The notes below the pieces were generated by a model. That model was not told the origin of the DNA, searched no databases, and saw only the letters and a program-made list of their open reading frames with translations. A stretch of DNA of 17,133 nt from an uncultured Pseudomonadota bacterium (lineage in GTDB: Bacteria > Pseudomonadota > Gammaproteobacteria > Burkholderiales > SG8-39). Where the stretch lies: positions 1 to 17,133 of the forward strand of contig CAIVVS010000303.1 of assembly GCA_903909415.1 (NCBI GenBank), read 5' to 3'. Each line of letters starts with the position of its first letter. Position 1 is the first letter of the stretch. Below are positions 7,375 through 15,499 of the stretch, one piece after another. The position numbers were made by a program, and so were the translations under genes.

Positions 7375-8067
7375 ATGCAATTCAGCAAGCGCACCAGGGA
7401 GTGGGTACTGCTCGGCCTGGTCGCCGCGGCGGCGGCGCTGGCCAACCTCCCCCAGGAATGGCTGGAGCGGCTGAGCATCAATCGCGACTATCTGCTCGCA
7501 TTGCTTGCCGCCACGGTGTTCATCGCCCTGTTTCTGTACCTCAAGTTCCAGTTCTTTTTCCTGGTGGTGCTGCTGGCAGTCGGCGCGAACATGCCGGCTC
7601 ACCTCGCTGACACCTGGAGCATTTCAACCATGCCGCTGATCATCGCCATGGTGGCCATGGTCGGGATCTCCCTGGTCAACTACGTGGTGGACCTGCTGCC
7701 CACCGGCCTCGAGCCCAAGGCTAAGGAGCAAAGCGCCGAGGGCATCGTGGCGCTGTTCTACGCGATCGAGAAGGGCAACCTGGTGTATGCCCAGAAGGTG
7801 CTGTCGATGAACTTCGATCCCAATCTGGTCGCCGAGAACGGCTACACCCCGCTTATGTACGCATCGGCGCGCGGCGACGCGAAGATGGTCGAATTGCTGG
7901 TGCGCAACGGCGCGGACGTCAACATGATGAGCAAGGACGGCGACACCGCGCTGGAACTGGCGCTGCGGGTCGGATCATCGGAAGTTGCGGACGTGCTCAA
8001 GCAGGCCCGCGCCGAGCAGCTCGCGCGGGAGGAAGCCCTGCGCGCCCAGCAGGCCCAGAAGGCCTGA
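7375..8067 (+). CDS. Membrane-anchored ankyrin repeat protein
   Basis: Protein of 230 aa with no family name I can assign. The N-terminal half is membrane-embedded: hydrophobic stretches at about 10-24 (moderate), 39-57, 58-74 (very Phe/Leu-rich) and 85-108. The C-terminal half is an ankyrin domain of about three repeats: 122-151 (degenerate), 155-184 with the classic NGYTPLMYASARGDAKMVEL pattern and NGADVN loop, and 188-211 (DGDTALELALRVGSSEVADV). A charged Ala/Glu/Gln-rich helix closes the protein (205-230). ATG 7375 has a good ribosome site (AGGGAG) seven bases upstream, so the longer frame from 7111 is rejected. Ankyrin repeats bind other proteins; a cytoplasmic adaptor held at the inner membrane is the natural inference. 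The gene is divergent from greB and convergent with the MFS gene. Confidence 0.85.
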   Translation: MQFSKRTREWVLLGLVAAAAALANLPQEWLERLSINRDYLLALLAATVFIALFLYLKFQFFFLVVLLAVGANMPAHLADTWSISTMPLIIAMVAMVGISLVNYVVDLLPTGLEPKAKEQSAEGIVALFYAIEKGNLVYAQKVLSMNFDPNLVAENGYTPLMYASARGDAKMVELLVRNGADVNMMSKDGDTALELALRVGSSEVADVLKQARAEQLAREEALRAQQAQKA

Positions 8068-8086
8068 CGCGCCTGCTGGCGCCTCA
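8065..8086. terminator. Symmetric hairpin joining the two convergent stop codons
   Basis: The sequence is TGA-C-GCGCC-TGCT-GGCGC-C-TCA: a five-pair GC stem with a four-base loop, one C-C mismatch, then three more pairs formed by the two stop codons themselves (TGA of the ankyrin gene, TGA of the MFS gene on the other strand). It could stop transcription from both sides, but there is no T-run on either side, so terminator function is tentative. Confidence 0.45.
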
Positions 8087-9343
8087 ACCCCGCCCGCGCG
8101 CCAGCAGCACGGGCAGCAATGATGCGGCGAGCAGCACCGTACACACCGTGAACGCAGCCTGGTAGGCCTGTTCCGGGTAGCGCCCGGCCACCGGCTCCCA
8201 CATCGCAACCACCACGCCGATGCCCCACTGAAGGGCGAACGCCGCGCCGAACACCATCATGTTCACGGAGGTGTTGACCCGCCCGGCCATGCCCGACGGA
8301 AACCGCCGCGACACGATCGAGTACGCGATTGACGCGGTCATCATGAAAAAGGTCATGGCAGGAAAGCTGGCGGCTACGCCACAGACCAATCCTGCCGCAT
8401 AGCAGCCCAGGGGCACCAGTGACAGCAGTACGCCTGCCACGAACAGCCCCTCCACCCCCCTGCCCTGCCGGACCAACCTGTCGGCCAGGTTCCCGAACAA
8501 CACCAGCCCCGCGATCATCGCCAGTGCGGTCCAGAACAGGACGTCTCCCACGGCCTTGCGGTCCAGGCCGGCGACATCGCGCAGCCACGGACCCAGCCAC
8601 AGTCCCTGGACCGCCTGGAAGATGCCGAAGGTCAGCCCGAACGGCAGCGCGAAGCGCCAGAACACCGGCGCCGCGAACACCTGGCGCAGGCCGGCAAGCA
8701 GTTCGGGAAAGGTCTCAACCCGCTCCTGGTGGTGTTCCGGCACGACCTTGTAGGTGAATACGGCGACCGCGGCAGTGAGCACGGCGATGCCCATGAACAC
8801 GCCGCGCCAGTCGGTGACGCGCAGCGCCGCCTCCAGCGGCAGCGACGCCGACAGGGCGCCCAGTCCGCCCATCGCAATCAGCCAGCCGTTGAGCGTGGCC
8901 AGGCGCGAAGCCGGGAACCAGGTGACGAAGGCCTTGATCGCGCCCATCAGGCAACTGGCCACGCCGATGCCGATCACGGCACGCGCCACGACCAGCGACG
9001 CCAGTCCCTGCGACAGGCCGAATGCCACCGAACCGGCGGCCGTCACCAGAAGCAGTCCGGCGTTGACGCGGCGAGGGCCATAGCGGTCCAGCAACAGGCC
9101 CAAGGGCAGCTGGAACAGTCCGAAGGACAGGAAGTACGCGGAGCTGAGCATGCCCAGTTCCGCCGGCGACAGGCCGACGTCGCGCGAGATGTCCCCGGCG
9201 ATCAGGGTGTTGATCACCCGGAACAGGTAGGAGAGGTAGTAGCCGAGGGCGAACGGAAGGAATACGTCCAGCAGGCGCCTGCGGTCCAAGCGCTGCCGGG
9301 ATTCGCCTTGTGGATTGCTCGCTGCGTCGGACCGCTCGGACAT
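8084..9343 (-). CDS. MFS transporter
   Basis: Major facilitator superfamily permease of 419 aa with about twelve hydrophobic helices in the inner membrane. The loop between helices 2 and 3 carries motif A as LLLDRYGPRRV (83-93), and a related NLADRLVRQGRG loop sits in the second half. A positively charged N-terminus (SRQRLDRRRLLD) precedes the first helix, consistent with a cytoplasmic N-terminus. ATG 9343 is chosen because translation upstream of it has no transporter character and would run into the divergent metY-like gene. No strong ribosome site is seen. Substrate cannot be told from sequence. It is divergent from the sulfhydrylase/hydrolase pair, which leaves open, without proof, a link to organic sulfur or amino acid uptake. 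Confidence 0.9.
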   Translation of the reverse strand: MSERSDAASNPQGESRQRLDRRRLLDVFLPFALGYYLSYLFRVINTLIAGDISRDVGLSPAELGMLSSAYFLSFGLFQLPLGLLLDRYGPRRVNAGLLLVTAAGSVAFGLSQGLASLVVARAVIGIGVASCLMGAIKAFVTWFPASRLATLNGWLIAMGGLGALSASLPLEAALRVTDWRGVFMGIAVLTAAVAVFTYKVVPEHHQERVETFPELLAGLRQVFAAPVFWRFALPFGLTFGIFQAVQGLWLGPWLRDVAGLDRKAVGDVLFWTALAMIAGLVLFGNLADRLVRQGRGVEGLFVAGVLLSLVPLGCYAAGLVCGVAASFPAMTFFMMTASIAYSIVSRRFPSGMAGRVNTSVNMMVFGAAFALQWGIGVVVAMWEPVAGRYPEQAYQAAFTVCTVLLAASLLPVLLARGRG

Positions 9344-9457
9344 CGTGCCGATGTTAGCAGCGCGCACGGCCGCCAACGGGCGCATTGCAGCACACCGCGG
9401 CAGCCGCCCGGGACCTCGATGCCCCGCTGCTACAATCATCCGTCCCCGGAGATCGCC
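9344..9457. promoter_or_regulatory. Divergent promoter region, MFS gene / metY-like gene
   Basis: This 114-base gap must hold the start signals of both genes. On the plus strand TACAAT (9431-9436) is a plausible -10 and GGAG (9448-9451) is the ribosome site of the metY-like gene. On the minus strand TAACAT (9356-9351) is a weaker -10, eight bases from the MFS ATG, which would give an almost leaderless message. No clear -35 boxes or operator repeats are visible. Confidence 0.4.
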
Positions 9458-10753
9458 ATGGCTGACCCGCGCCCCCTGAACTTCGACACGCTCAGCCTGC
9501 ACGCCGGCCAGCAGCCCGACCCGGTCACCGGGGCGCGCGCGACGCCGATCTACATGACAACCTCGTTCGTGTTCCGCGACACGGACCACGCCGCGTCTCT
9601 CTTCAACATGGAGCGCGCCGGGCACGTCTACTCGAGGATTTCCAATCCGACCAATGCGGTGTTCGAGGAGCGCATCGCGGCGCTTGAAGGCGGCGTGGGC
9701 GCGATCGCGACCGCAAGCGGGCAGGCCGCGCTGCACCTCGCCATCGCCACGCTGATGGGCGCGGGCGCGCACATCGTGGCATCCCGCGCACTGTACGGCG
9801 GCTCGCACAACCTGCTGCACTACACGCTCTCGCGGTTCGGCATAGAAACCACCTTCATCAACCCGCGCGACCTCGGCGCGTGGCGGGCGGCGATTCGCCC
9901 GAACACCCGCCTACTGTTCGGCGAGACGCTGGGCAATCCGGGCCTGGACGTGCTGGACATTCCCTCGGTGTCGGCGATCGCCCACGAGGCCGGCCTGCCG
10001 CTGCTGGTGGACGCGACCTTCACCACGCCCTGGCTGTTGCGCCCGTTCGAACATGGCGCGGACCTGCTCTACCATTCGGCGACCAAGTTCCTGGGCGGAC
10101 ACGGGGTAGCCATAGGCGGCGTGCTGGTAGACAGCGGCCGCTTCGACTGGGCGGCGTCCGACCTGTTCCCGGAACTGAGCGAGCCCTACGACGGCTTCCA
10201 CGGCATGAACTTCCAGGAGGAGTCCACCGTCGCGGCGTTCCTGCTTCGCGCGCGTCGTGAAGGACTGCGCGATTTCGGGGCCTGCATGAGCCCGGCCACC
10301 GCCTTCCAGTTGCTTCAGGGTGTGGAGACCCTGCCGGTGCGCATGCAGCGCCACGTCGAGAACACCCGCAAGGTGGTCGCGTTCCTTGCCGGGCATGCCG
10401 CAGTGGAGTCCGTGTCCTATCCCGAACTTCCCGGCCATCCGGACCATGAACTGGCGAAGAAGCTGTTGCCGCGTGGATGCGGCGCGGTATTCAGCTTTGA
10501 CCTGAAGGGCAACCGCGACGCCGGCCGCCGCTTCATCGAGTCGCTCCGGGTCTTCTCCCACCTGGCCAACGTGGGCGATGCGCGCTCGCTGGTGATCCAC
10601 CCGGCCAGCACCACGCATTTCCGCATGGACGCGGCTGCACTGCGCGGCGCTGGCATAGGCGAGGGCACGGTGCGACTGTCGGTGGGCCTGGAGGACGCGG
10701 ACGACCTGCTCGAGGACCTGTCCCGCGGGCTGCGCGCCGCCGCCAGGGGCTGA
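9458..10753 (+). CDS. O-acetylhomoserine sulfhydrylase-like PLP enzyme (Cys/Met metabolism family)
   Basis: Cytoplasmic fold-type I PLP enzyme of 431 aa, the MetY size, expected to make homocysteine or methionine from activated homoserine and a sulfur donor. Motifs in order: LSLHAGQQPDPVTGARATPIY (near the N-terminus), YSRISNPT (58-65, R60 contacts cofactor phosphate), ASGQAAL (86-92), LYGGSHNLL (112-120), VDATFTTP (184-191, D185 contacts the pyridine nitrogen), the Schiff-base lysine K210 in HSATKFLGGHG, and FSHLANVGDARSLVIHPAST, which is typical of the OAH sulfhydrylase branch. In the motif usually written VDNTF, Asn is replaced by Ala186. The start is ATG 9458 with GGAG seven bases upstream. 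An alpha/beta hydrolase follows four bases later. Substrate preference (acetyl- or succinyl-homoserine, sulfide or methanethiol) is not settled by sequence, so I give no symbol. Confidence 0.9.
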   Translation: MADPRPLNFDTLSLHAGQQPDPVTGARATPIYMTTSFVFRDTDHAASLFNMERAGHVYSRISNPTNAVFEERIAALEGGVGAIATASGQAALHLAIATLMGAGAHIVASRALYGGSHNLLHYTLSRFGIETTFINPRDLGAWRAAIRPNTRLLFGETLGNPGLDVLDIPSVSAIAHEAGLPLLVDATFTTPWLLRPFEHGADLLYHSATKFLGGHGVAIGGVLVDSGRFDWAASDLFPELSEPYDGFHGMNFQEESTVAAFLLRARREGLRDFGACMSPATAFQLLQGVETLPVRMQRHVENTRKVVAFLAGHAAVESVSYPELPGHPDHELAKKLLPRGCGAVFSFDLKGNRDAGRRFIESLRVFSHLANVGDARSLVIHPASTTHFRMDAAALRGAGIGEGTVRLSVGLEDADDLLEDLSRGLRAAARG

Positions 10754-10757
10754 CGCC

Positions 10758-11546
10758 ATGGACCTCGCCGTCGAAGGCCGCCGCGTCTACGCGTACACCG
10801 GGGGCAAGGCCTTCGATCCGTCCCTGCCGACGGTGCTGTTCCTGCATGGCGGCGCGCATGACCACTGCGTCTGGGTGCTGCAGACGCGTTACCTGGCGCA
10901 CCACGGCCACGGCGTGCTCGCGGTCGACCTGCCCGGGCATGGCAGGTCAGAAGGCCAGGTCCTGGGCAGCATCGAAGCACTGGCCGACTGGGTTCCGAAG
11001 GTGCTGGATGCGGCTGGCGTCCGACAGGCAGCACTGGTCGGCCACAGCATGGGCTCGCTCGCGGCGCTGGATTGCGCCGCACGGCACCCGGATCGCGTTT
11101 CAAGGATCGCGCTGCTCGGCACCGCCGTCCCCATGCGCGTCTCGCAGGACCTGCTGGATGCCGCGCGAGATGACGAGCCCCGGGCGCACGGCATGATCAA
11201 CGTCTGGTCGCATTCGGCCTGGGCCCACTATCCGGGGAATCCGGGGCCGGGCTTCTGGGTGGTCGGCGAGAACCTAAGGCTCATGGAGCGCCAGCAGCAC
11301 GGCGTGCTGCTGGCGGACTTCGCGGCCTGCAACGCGTACACCGGGGGCCTGGAACGTGCCGCCGCAGTTTCCTGCCCGGCGCTCGGCCTGCTGGCCAGCC
11401 GGGACCAGATGACACCACCCAAGGCCGCTGCCGCCCTGCTGCGTGCCCTGCCGGGAGCGCGAACCGTGAACATCCCCGCCAGCGGCCACGCGATGATGGC
11501 CGAGGCCCCTGACGCGGTGCTCGACGCCTTGCTCGGGTTCCTCTGA
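10758..11546 (+). CDS. Alpha/beta hydrolase
   Basis: Soluble alpha/beta-hydrolase-fold protein of 262 aa. Visible features are the oxyanion motif FLHGG (28-32), DLPGHGRS (57-64), the nucleophile elbow GHSMGS with Ser97, the likely acid Asp216 in LLASRDQMTPP, and the likely His244 in PASGHAMM: a complete Ser-Asp-His triad. The lid region (about 130-180) is rich in Trp, His and Pro (INVWSHSAWAHYPGNPGPGF). It is too short, and differs in motifs, for MetX-type homoserine acetyltransferase. It begins four bases after the stop of the sulfhydrylase-like gene, so the two are almost certainly one operon, pointing to an ester or thioester substrate in the same pathway; this is inference. A 17-base in-frame direct repeat encodes AYTGG twice (residues 12-16 and 193-197). 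Confidence 0.9.
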   Translation: MDLAVEGRRVYAYTGGKAFDPSLPTVLFLHGGAHDHCVWVLQTRYLAHHGHGVLAVDLPGHGRSEGQVLGSIEALADWVPKVLDAAGVRQAALVGHSMGSLAALDCAARHPDRVSRIALLGTAVPMRVSQDLLDAARDDEPRAHGMINVWSHSAWAHYPGNPGPGFWVVGENLRLMERQQHGVLLADFAACNAYTGGLERAAAVSCPALGLLASRDQMTPPKAAAALLRALPGARTVNIPASGHAMMAEAPDAVLDALLGFL

Positions 11547-11569
11547 ACCCGCCGCAGCCTGCACAACAC

Positions 11570-12160
11570 CTACCAGGTGCCTGCAAGCACCTTCTCCAGC
11601 CAGAGCAGGCCGGTCACGGTCTTCGAATCGGTAATGCGTCCCTGGCGCACCCAGTCCAGCGCCTCCGGCAGGCCAAGGGTGAACACTTCGAGGAATTCGC
11701 CCTCGTCCAGCCTCGCGCCCACGAAGGTCAGCCCCCGCGCCAAGTAGAGTTCGATGCGTTCGTCAGAGTAGGCGATCACCGGGTGGATGGTGCCGAGGTG
11801 GCGCCACTCACGCGCCGTGTAGCCGGTCTCCTCCAGCAACTCGCGGCGCGCGGTGTCCTCGGGCGGTTCGCCCGGGTCGATCTTGCCGGCGGGGAACTCG
11901 ATCATGTCCCGGTGCATCGGGTATCGATGCTGGCGCTCCAGCACCAGCCGCCCATCGTCGCCCAGCGGCACGATCACCACCGCGCCCGGATGCACCACGT
12001 ACTCGCGCGTCGCTGCGCTGCCGTCCGGAAGCCGGACCCGGTCCCTGCGCACGTTCAGCAAGCTGCCGCGGAACGTCCAGTCGCCGTCGATGGTGTGCTC
12101 GGTGAGGTCGCCGCCGGCGGGTGCGCCGTGCGGCGGAAGTCTGCCCGGAGGTTCGCCCAT
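11570..12160 (-). CDS. NUDIX hydrolase (ADP-ribose pyrophosphatase-like)
   Basis: Cytoplasmic pyrophosphohydrolase of 196 aa. A perfect NUDIX box (G-x5-E-x7-R-E-U-x-E-E-x-G-U) spans residues 92-114, with G92, E98, R106, E107, E110, E111 and G113. Around it lie REYVVHPGAVVIVPL (52-66), the RQHRYPMHRDMIEFPAG strand (76-92) and IHPVIAYSDERIELYLA, as in ADP-ribose pyrophosphatases (NudF/TrgB-like), so ADP-ribose to AMP plus ribose-5-phosphate is the likely reaction. The ATG at 12160 shares its A with the TGA stop of the DUF2818 gene (TGATG on the minus strand), so it is probably translated by termination-reinitiation and forms the end of the nuo transcript. The longer frame from 12259 is rejected because it overlaps that gene. 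Confidence 0.92.
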   Translation of the reverse strand: MGEPPGRLPPHGAPAGGDLTEHTIDGDWTFRGSLLNVRRDRVRLPDGSAATREYVVHPGAVVIVPLGDDGRLVLERQHRYPMHRDMIEFPAGKIDPGEPPEDTARRELLEETGYTAREWRHLGTIHPVIAYSDERIELYLARGLTFVGARLDEGEFLEVFTLGLPEALDWVRQGRITDSKTVTGLLWLEKVLAGTW

Positions 12161-12471
12161 CAGCTTTCCGCTTGGCGGTGGCGCCACAGGTAGCGCCACA
12201 CGAAGCCGGGATAGCCAAGCACCAGGAACAGGAAGAAGGTCACCGCATAGAACTCCCATTTCTGCGGGTAGACCTGTCCGCCGCGCGCCTCGAGGACAAG
12301 GGCGACGGCTCCGACGATGAAATAGAGCAGTACGATCTCGAAAAGCCGCCAGCCCGGCCCCTTGTCGCGTCCGGCAGATGGCAGGACGAACAGGCGACGG
12401 CGGGTCAGGAAAGGGGCGTTGGCCGCGCAGACCGCGAGCAGGAGGACAAAAACATCCGCGCCGGACGTCAA
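12160..12471 (-). CDS. DUF2818 family small membrane protein
   Basis: Membrane protein of 103 aa and unknown function, recognised by its conserved C-terminal part ([18 protein letters not shown], 65-82, then [13 protein letters not shown]) and its place directly after nuoN. Predicted helices are about 6-22, 42-61 and 73-93; a polar Arg/Lys/Gly loop (23-41) separates the first two. Acidic E45 and E61 lie within or at the end of helix 2 and E73 at the start of helix 3. The start is taken as TTG 12471, overlapping the nuoN stop (TTGA), with AAGGCG eight bases upstream; no ATG or GTG is available at this point in frame. The stop overlaps the NUDIX ATG. Its position inside the nuo transcript suggests an accessory or assembly role for complex I, which is inference. 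Confidence 0.88.
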   Translation of the reverse strand: MTSGADVFVLLLAVCAANAPFLTRRRLFVLPSAGRDKGPGWRLFEIVLLYFIVGAVALVLEARGGQVYPQKWEFYAVTFFLFLVLGYPGFVWRYLWRHRQAES

Positions 12472-13973
12472 GCGGGCAACGCCTTGATCGCCGTCAGGCA
12501 CAACTGCATCAGCGGCTGCGGGAACAGGCCCAGCCCCAGCATGGCGAGGCCGTTGGCGGACAGCAGGACATCCATGTCGGCGCGCCGGCCGATGGGATGC
12601 GCGTCGGCGGGCTCGTCGAAGTACATCAGCTTCACGATGCGCAGGTAGTAGAACGCGCCAATCAGCGAAAACAGCACGGCAACCACGGCCAGCCACCAGT
12701 CTCCCGCCGCGACCACCGGCGAGAGCACCGCGAACTTGGCATAAAAGCCCACCGTCGGTGGAACGCCCGCCAGCGAGAACATGGTCAGCAGCATCAGGAA
12801 GGCGTACCAGGGGCTGCGCTGGTTCAGGCCGCGGAAGTCGTCCAGGTTCTCCGCCTCGAAGCCGGCGCGCGACAGCAGCAGCACCATGCCGAAGGCCGCC
12901 AGGCTGGTGAACATGTAGACCACGGCATAGAACATCGCCGAACTGTAGGCCTCCGCCGCACCCAGCGTGTTGCCTTCGACCACCCCGGACAGCAGGCCGA
13001 GCAGCATGAAGCCCATGTGCGAAATCGTGGAATAAGCCAGCATGCGTTTGATGTTCGTCTGCGCGATCGCGGCGAGGTTGCCCAGTCCCATAGACAGCAC
13101 CGACAGGATCACCAGCATGTCCTGCCAGTCGGCCGCCAGCGGCTGCAGCCCCCCGACCAGAAGGCGCATGGTCATCGCGAACGCCGCCAGTTTGGGCGCG
13201 GTGCCGATGAACAGGGTCACGCCGGTCGGTGCGCCCTGGTACACGTCCGGAATCCACATGTGGAAAGGCACCACGCCAAGCTTGAAGGCGAGGCCGGCAA
13301 CGACGAACACCAGGCCGAACACGAGGATGTGCTTGCGCCCCTCTACCTCCAAGCCGGTGGCGCCCATCAGGTCGCGCGTGCGCTGCATGACCTCGCCGAT
13401 TTCCAGGGTGCCGGTGGCCCCGTAAAGCATGGACATGCCGTACAGCAGCATCCCGGACGCCAGCGCCCCCAGGATGAAATACTTCATGGCCGCCTCGGTG
13501 GACGCCGCCGAATCGCGGTTCAGGGCGACCAGGGCGTAAAGGCTGAGCGACAGCAGTTCAAGGCCCAGGTACAGGGTGAGGAAGTGGTTCGCCGAGATCA
13601 TTACCAGCATGCCCAGCGTTGCGAACAGCACCAAGGCAAAGAACTCGCCGGACAGAAGTCCCCGTGCAGCCATGTAGCCACGCGAGTACACCAGCATCAG
13701 CGCGACGCCCACATAGGTGAACATCTTAAGCACGCTCGCCATCATGTCGTTCACGTACATGTCGTTGAAGGTGTACGCAGGCTGGCCGCCGGTCGCCACG
13801 GCAATCCAAGCCGTTACCGCAGCGCACGCCAGCAACGTGCCGAGCGTCATCGCGTAGGTTATCCAGCGGCGCTCCTCCGGCAGGAACAGGTCCGCCAGCA
13901 GCACCGCGCACGACAACGCGAGCAGCAGGATCTCGGCATAAGCCGGCAGCATGATGGGAAGGCTGGACGTCAT
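12468..13973 (-). CDS. nuoN: NADH-quinone oxidoreductase subunit N
   Basis: Antiporter-like proton-pumping subunit of complex I, 501 aa, about fourteen membrane helices. Signature residues are present: E139 in [15 protein letters not shown]164 in [15 protein letters not shown]231 in [21 protein letters not shown], and K261 in [11 protein letters not shown], matching the Glu/Lys chain that carries protons through the membrane arm. The conserved [20 protein letters not shown] segment and [10 protein letters not shown] loop follow. The start is ATG 13973, 22 bases after the nuoM stop, with GGGAGAG upstream as ribosome site. The stop overlaps the TTG start of the DUF2818 gene by two bases. No missing key residues were noticed. 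Confidence 0.97.
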   Translation of the reverse strand: MTSSLPIMLPAYAEILLLALSCAVLLADLFLPEERRWITYAMTLGTLLACAAVTAWIAVATGGQPAYTFNDMYVNDMMASVLKMFTYVGVALMLVYSRGYMAARGLLSGEFFALVLFATLGMLVMISANHFLTLYLGLELLSLSLYALVALNRDSAASTEAAMKYFILGALASGMLLYGMSMLYGATGTLEIGEVMQRTRDLMGATGLEVEGRKHILVFGLVFVVAGLAFKLGVVPFHMWIPDVYQGAPTGVTLFIGTAPKLAAFAMTMRLLVGGLQPLAADWQDMLVILSVLSMGLGNLAAIAQTNIKRMLAYSTISHMGFMLLGLLSGVVEGNTLGAAEAYSSAMFYAVVYMFTSLAAFGMVLLLSRAGFEAENLDDFRGLNQRSPWYAFLMLLTMFSLAGVPPTVGFYAKFAVLSPVVAAGDWWLAVVAVLFSLIGAFYYLRIVKLMYFDEPADAHPIGRRADMDVLLSANGLAMLGLGLFPQPLMQLCLTAIKALPA

Positions 13974-13995
13974 TTCGCTTGCTCTCCCGGGCCGG

Positions 13996-15495
13996 TCACA
14001 GCTTGCTCACGGCGAGGTGCTTGAGCAGTTCGCCCACCGAGGCGTGCATGATGTCGGTGAACGGCGCGGGCTGGATGCCCATCCAGAGCACCGGCACGGC
14101 GAGCAGCGCCAGGACCAGGAACTCGCGGCCGTTGATGTCCTTGAGTTGCCTGACATGGTCGTTGGCGATCTCGCCGAACACTACTCGCTTGTACATCCAG
14201 AGCGTGTAAGCCGCACCGAAGATGAGCGTGGTCGAGGCAAGGAAAGCCACCCAGAAGTTGTATTTCATCGCGCCCATGATCACCATGAACTCGCCGACGA
14301 ACCCCGAGGTCGCCGGCAGGCCGCAATTGGCCATCGCGAACAGCATCATGAAGGCGGCGAACTTCGGCATGGTATTCACAACCCCGCCGTAATCGGCGAT
14401 CTGCCGGCTGTGCATGCGGTCGTACATCACTCCGACGCAGAGGAACATGGCCGCCGAGATGAAGCCGTGCGAGATCATCTGCACCAGCGCGCCTTCGACC
14501 GCGAACGGGATCAGCGTGTTATCCCTGAACATGAAGAAACCCAGGGTCACGAAGCCCATGTGCGAGATCGACGAATAGGCGATCAGCTTCTTCATGTCGG
14601 CCTGGACCAGCGCAACCAGGCCGATGTAGACCACCGCGATCAGCGACAAGGTGATCATGAAGCCGGACAGCAGCTGGCTCGCGTCAGGAGCGATCGGCAG
14701 CGAGAAGCGGATGAAGCCGTAGGCGCCGAGCTTGAGCATGATGGCCGCCAGGACGGCCGATCCGCCGGTGGGCGCCTCGACGTGGGCGTCCGGGAGCCAG
14801 GTGTGCACCGGCCACATCGGAACCTTGACCGCGAAGGCCGTCAGGAATGCGACGAACAGCATCACCTGCGCATCCATCGCAAGCGGGACCTTGTGGAAAT
14901 CCAGGATGGAGAAGCTGCCGCCGGACTTGGTGTACAGGTAGATCAGAGCTACCAGCATCAGCAGCGAACCCATCAGGGTGTACAGGAAGAACTTGAACGC
15001 CGCGTACACGCGGTTCGGGCCGCCCCACACGCCGATCACCAGGTACATCGGGATCAGGGTGGCCTCGAAGAATACGTAGAACAGCAGGGCATCGACGGCG
15101 GCGAATACGCCGTTCATCAGGCCGGAGAGCACCAGGAATGCGGCCATGTACTGCGCAACGCGCTTCTCGATCACCTCCCAGCCCGCGATCACCACCAGCA
15201 CGGTGATGAAGCTGTTGAGCAGCAGGAACAGCACCGAGATGCCGTCCACGCCGAGGTGGTAGTTGATCGAGTAGCGCTCGATCCACGGGCTGAGTTCGAC
15301 GAACTGCATGCCGCCGGCGGACCGGTCGAAGCCGGTGACAAGCGGGATGGTGACCAAGAAGCTGATCACCGAGCCGATCAGGACAATCAGGCGCGCCTCG
15401 CGGGCGTGGCGGTCAGAGCCCGTGGCCAGCACCAGCAGGCCGGTCAGGACCGGCAGCCAGATGGCGATGCTCAGCCAGGGAGTGTGGGAAGCCAT
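13996..15495 (-). CDS. nuoM: NADH-quinone oxidoreductase subunit M
   Basis: Antiporter-like proton-pumping subunit of complex I, 499 aa, about fourteen helices. Key residues are E144 in [15 protein letters not shown]224 in [22 protein letters not shown] and K255 in [11 protein letters not shown], which correspond to the conserved TM5 Glu, TM7 Lys and TM8 Lys of NuoM. The conserved [21 protein letters not shown] and [14 protein letters not shown] segments follow. The start is ATG 15495, four bases after the nuoL stop, so the two are co-translated from one message. Length and motifs are normal for the family. Confidence 0.97.
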   Translation of the reverse strand: MASHTPWLSIAIWLPVLTGLLVLATGSDRHAREARLIVLIGSVISFLVTIPLVTGFDRSAGGMQFVELSPWIERYSINYHLGVDGISVLFLLLNSFITVLVVIAGWEVIEKRVAQYMAAFLVLSGLMNGVFAAVDALLFYVFFEATLIPMYLVIGVWGGPNRVYAAFKFFLYTLMGSLLMLVALIYLYTKSGGSFSILDFHKVPLAMDAQVMLFVAFLTAFAVKVPMWPVHTWLPDAHVEAPTGGSAVLAAIMLKLGAYGFIRFSLPIAPDASQLLSGFMITLSLIAVVYIGLVALVQADMKKLIAYSSISHMGFVTLGFFMFRDNTLIPFAVEGALVQMISHGFISAAMFLCVGVMYDRMHSRQIADYGGVVNTMPKFAAFMMLFAMANCGLPATSGFVGEFMVIMGAMKYNFWVAFLASTTLIFGAAYTLWMYKRVVFGEIANDHVRQLKDINGREFLVLALLAVPVLWMGIQPAPFTDIMHASVGELLKHLAVSKL

Positions 15496-15499
15496 CAGG

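Noticed and set aside
7246..7602. Upstream extension of greB to 7602
   Set aside because: The extension crosses the divergent promoter and the ankyrin gene start and has no GreB similarity; ATG 7245 gives the standard N-terminus.
9344..9820. Upstream extension of the MFS gene to 9820
   Set aside because: It would run antisense through the metY-like gene and adds no transporter-like sequence.
11567..11579. Small hairpin (CACCT-ACC-AGGTG) between the hydrolase and NUDIX stops
   Set aside because: Five pairs with a three-base loop, partly inside the NUDIX coding end and without a T-run; it may be chance.
12472..13257. Upstream extension of the DUF2818 frame to 13257
   Set aside because: This part overlaps nuoN in another frame and has random composition; similarity to the family begins right at the TTG near 12471.
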